From Microbacterium sp. CGR2 (lineage in GTDB: Bacteria; Actinomycetota; Actinomycetes; Actinomycetales; Microbacteriaceae), in NCBI RefSeq assembly GCF_003626735.1, contig NZ_RBHX01000001.1, positions 3,472,001 to 3,536,000 on the forward strand: a stretch of 64,000 nucleotides of DNA. The letters are read 5' to 3'. This document shows, in pieces, positions 62,626-64,000 of the stretch. Under the pieces are notes generated by a model. It made no database searches. It worked only from the letters and a program-made list of their open reading frames with translations, and was not told the origin of the DNA. The stretch's first letter is position 1, and each line of letters starts with the position of its first letter. The translations under genes were made by a program, and so were the position numbers.

Positions 62626-64000
62626 ATGCAGATCCATGTTCGCGGATACGAGGCCGGCGACCCGAGAGTGAAGTCTCCTGCGGGATACGGCATCGATCGA
62701 CCGAAGGACATCCCCGATGAAATGGACGTCCTCATCGTCGGCACCGGGCCGGCCGCCGCCGTCATGACGGCCCAGCTGTCGAGGTTCCCCGCCGTGAATG
62801 TGCGAGTCATCGAACAGCGCCCGGGTCCCCTCGAGGTCGGGCAGGCCGACGGCATCCAAGCGAGGTCCGTTGAAACCTTCCAGGCGTTCGGTTTCGCCGG
62901 CGAGATCACCGACGAGGCATATCGAAATGTCGAGACGTGTTTCTGGCAGCCCGACCCTGACCGCCCCTCCCGCATCATCCGCACTGGCCGTAGACCCGAC
63001 GACGCGGACGGACTCAGCGAGTTCCCGCATCTCTATGTGAATCAATCCCGCGTCCTGAGCTACTTCCTCCGCGATGCCGAGCGCGCACCGGGTCGAGTGG
63101 TCCCCGACTACGGCATCGAGTTCGTCGATTGCACGATCGACGACCACGCCACGCACCCGGTCCAGGCACGCGTGCGCTACACGGCCGGTCCGCGTGCCGG
63201 GACCGAGCGGACGCTGAGGTGTCGCTATCTGGTCGGCGGGGACGGCGCACGCAGCAGTGTCCGAACCGCCCTGGGGTACCGTCTCGTCGGCGAGTCGGCG
63301 ATGCATGCGTGGGGCGTCATGGATGTCCTCGTGAACACTGACTTTCCGGACATCCAGCTGAAGTGCTCGATCCGCTCGCAGAACCATGGCAACATCCTGA
63401 TCATCCCGAGGGAGGGAGGATATTTGGTGCGTTTCTACGTCGATCTCGGCGACGTGGATCCGACCGACTCGGCCGCCGTGCGGTCGATGCCGCTCGAGCA
63501 GATCATCGCGAAGGCGAATCGCATCCTCTCGCCCTACACGCTGGATGTGAAGGCGGTGACGTGGTGGTCGGTCTACGAGGTCGCGCACAGGATCGCCGAG
63601 GCGTTCGACGATGTCGGGTCTCGTGGTGCTCGGGATCCCCGGGCGTTCATCATGGGTGACGCGTGCCACACCCATTCCGCCAGCGCGGGTCAGGGAATGA
63701 ACGTGTCGCTGCAGGACGGTTTCAATCTGGCATGGAAGCTGGCCGCTGTGGTCGAGGGTCGCGCCCCTGCGGCGCTGCTGGCGACCTACGCCGCAGAGCG
63801 CACGCAGGTGGCCCGTGATCTCATCGACTTCGACCGCACCTGGGCGAGCATCGTGGGACGCCCGCGCGCATCCGAGGCCGACCCCGCCGAACTCGAGCGA
63901 TATTACGTCTCGAACCTCGAGTTCACCGCGGGCTTCCGCACACAGTACGACGAATCGATCATCACCCTGGGCTCTGAGCATCAGCATCTCGCTCAGGGTT
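62626..64000 (+). CDS. MobA-like FAD-dependent aromatic hydroxylase (5' part, second copy)
   Basis: The first 458 residues of a paralogue of the hydroxylase at 52.3 kb. It shares MQIHxRGYEAxDPR at the start, GQADGIQARSVETFQAFGF, the AMHAWGVMDVLVNTDFPDIQ block and GDACHTHSASAGQGMNVSLQD. The dinucleotide motif is VGTGPAAAV, so the third glycine of GxGxxG is Ala here, unlike the first copy. GAGG eight bases upstream favours the start at 62626 over an in-frame ATG at 62587. It follows the hydrolase by 64 nt and continues past the right edge, so the C-terminal domain is not seen. Confidence 0.92.
   Translation, partial: MQIHVRGYEAGDPRVKSPAGYGIDRPKDIPDEMDVLIVGTGPAAAVMTAQLSRFPAVNVRVIEQRPGPLEVGQADGIQARSVETFQAFGFAGEITDEAYRNVETCFWQPDPDRPSRIIRTGRRPDDADGLSEFPHLYVNQSRVLSYFLRDAERAPGRVVPDYGIEFVDCTIDDHATHPVQARVRYTAGPRAGTERTLRCRYLVGGDGARSSVRTALGYRLVGESAMHAWGVMDVLVNTDFPDIQLKCSIRSQNHGNILIIPREGGYLVRFYVDLGDVDPTDSAAVRSMPLEQIIAKANRILSPYTLDVKAVTWWSVYEVAHRIAEAFDDVGSRGARDPRAFIMGDACHTHSASAGQGMNVSLQDGFNLAWKLAAVVEGRAPAALLATYAAERTQVARDLIDFDRTWASIVGRPRASEADPAELERYYVSNLEFTAGFRTQYDESIITLGSEHQHLAQG

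Overview
The window reads as chromosome of a high-GC Gram-positive actinobacterium, most like Microbacterium or another Microbacteriaceae. The basis is strong G/C third-position bias, lipobox-type lipoprotein binding proteins, GTG and TTG starts behind GGAG-type ribosome sites, and dense ATGA-overlapped catabolic operons. No rRNA, intact tRNA, CRISPR array, integrase or transposase was seen, so placement is by gene content only. Both ends cut genes: a sugar ABC permease on the left and a flavin hydroxylase on the right.

Region 1 (1-12.5 kb). The end of a ribose-type ABC operon (rbsC, rbsB) converges through a perfect hairpin on a minus-strand operon. That operon encodes an oligopeptide-family ABC importer (lipoprotein, DppB, a natural DppC-DppD fusion, DppF), a GH3 glycosidase and an Sde182/DUF1593 nucleoside-hydrolase-like protein. 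A divergent TetR gene lies upstream. The cytoplasmic hydrolases suggest the importer carries a glycoside rather than a peptide. Between about 10.8 and 12.6 kb is a degraded patch with an N-truncated NmrA-type reductase relic, a nested inverted repeat and one orphan gene.

Region 2 (12.6-36.3 kb). Sixteen co-directional minus-strand genes form a rhamnoside-utilisation locus: a GPH-type symporter, a GH2, two GH78 alpha-L-rhamnosidases, a GH3, two alpha/beta hydrolases, a Gfo/Idh/MocA oxidoreductase, four SDRs (one frameshifted), a zinc alcohol dehydrogenase, an IlvD/EDD sugar-acid dehydratase, an SMP-30 lactonase and an FAH-family hydrolase. Together they fit release of L-rhamnose from plant glycosides and its oxidative, non-phosphorylating breakdown (rhamnonolactone, rhamnonate, 2-keto-3-deoxyrhamnonate, 2,4-diketo acid, pyruvate plus lactate). 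A divergent TetR gene and two same-geometry 24-bp palindromes sit at the head of the locus.

Region 3 (36.5-38.7 kb) is a divergent DHA2 drug-efflux MFS and TetR pair.

Region 4 (38.9-64 kb) is an aromatic-acid catabolic island with three blocks. Block A (38.9-47.5 kb, minus) holds an FAH hydrolase, a cupin, acetoacetyl-CoA synthetase, TetR, LysR, an extradiol dioxygenase, a second FAH hydrolase and a flavin monooxygenase. Block B (47.6-55.7 kb) holds an orphan binding-protein-like gene, an AAHS-type symporter, a PaaI thioesterase, a thiolase, an IclR regulator and then, on the plus strand, a MobA-like FAD hydroxylase, a homoprotocatechuate-type extradiol dioxygenase and a RidA protein. Block C (58.3-64 kb) holds an MHS-type symporter, a second homoprotocatechuate-type dioxygenase, a NIPSNAP-like protein and GntR, divergent from an alpha/beta hydrolase and a second MobA-like hydroxylase. 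Between B and C lie three broken genes (MpaB/DUF2236, LysR, AraC). The picture is repeated duplication of a hydroxylate-then-meta-cleave module, with acetoacetyl-CoA synthetase and thiolase feeding products to acetyl-CoA. The actual aromatic substrates cannot be read from the sequence.
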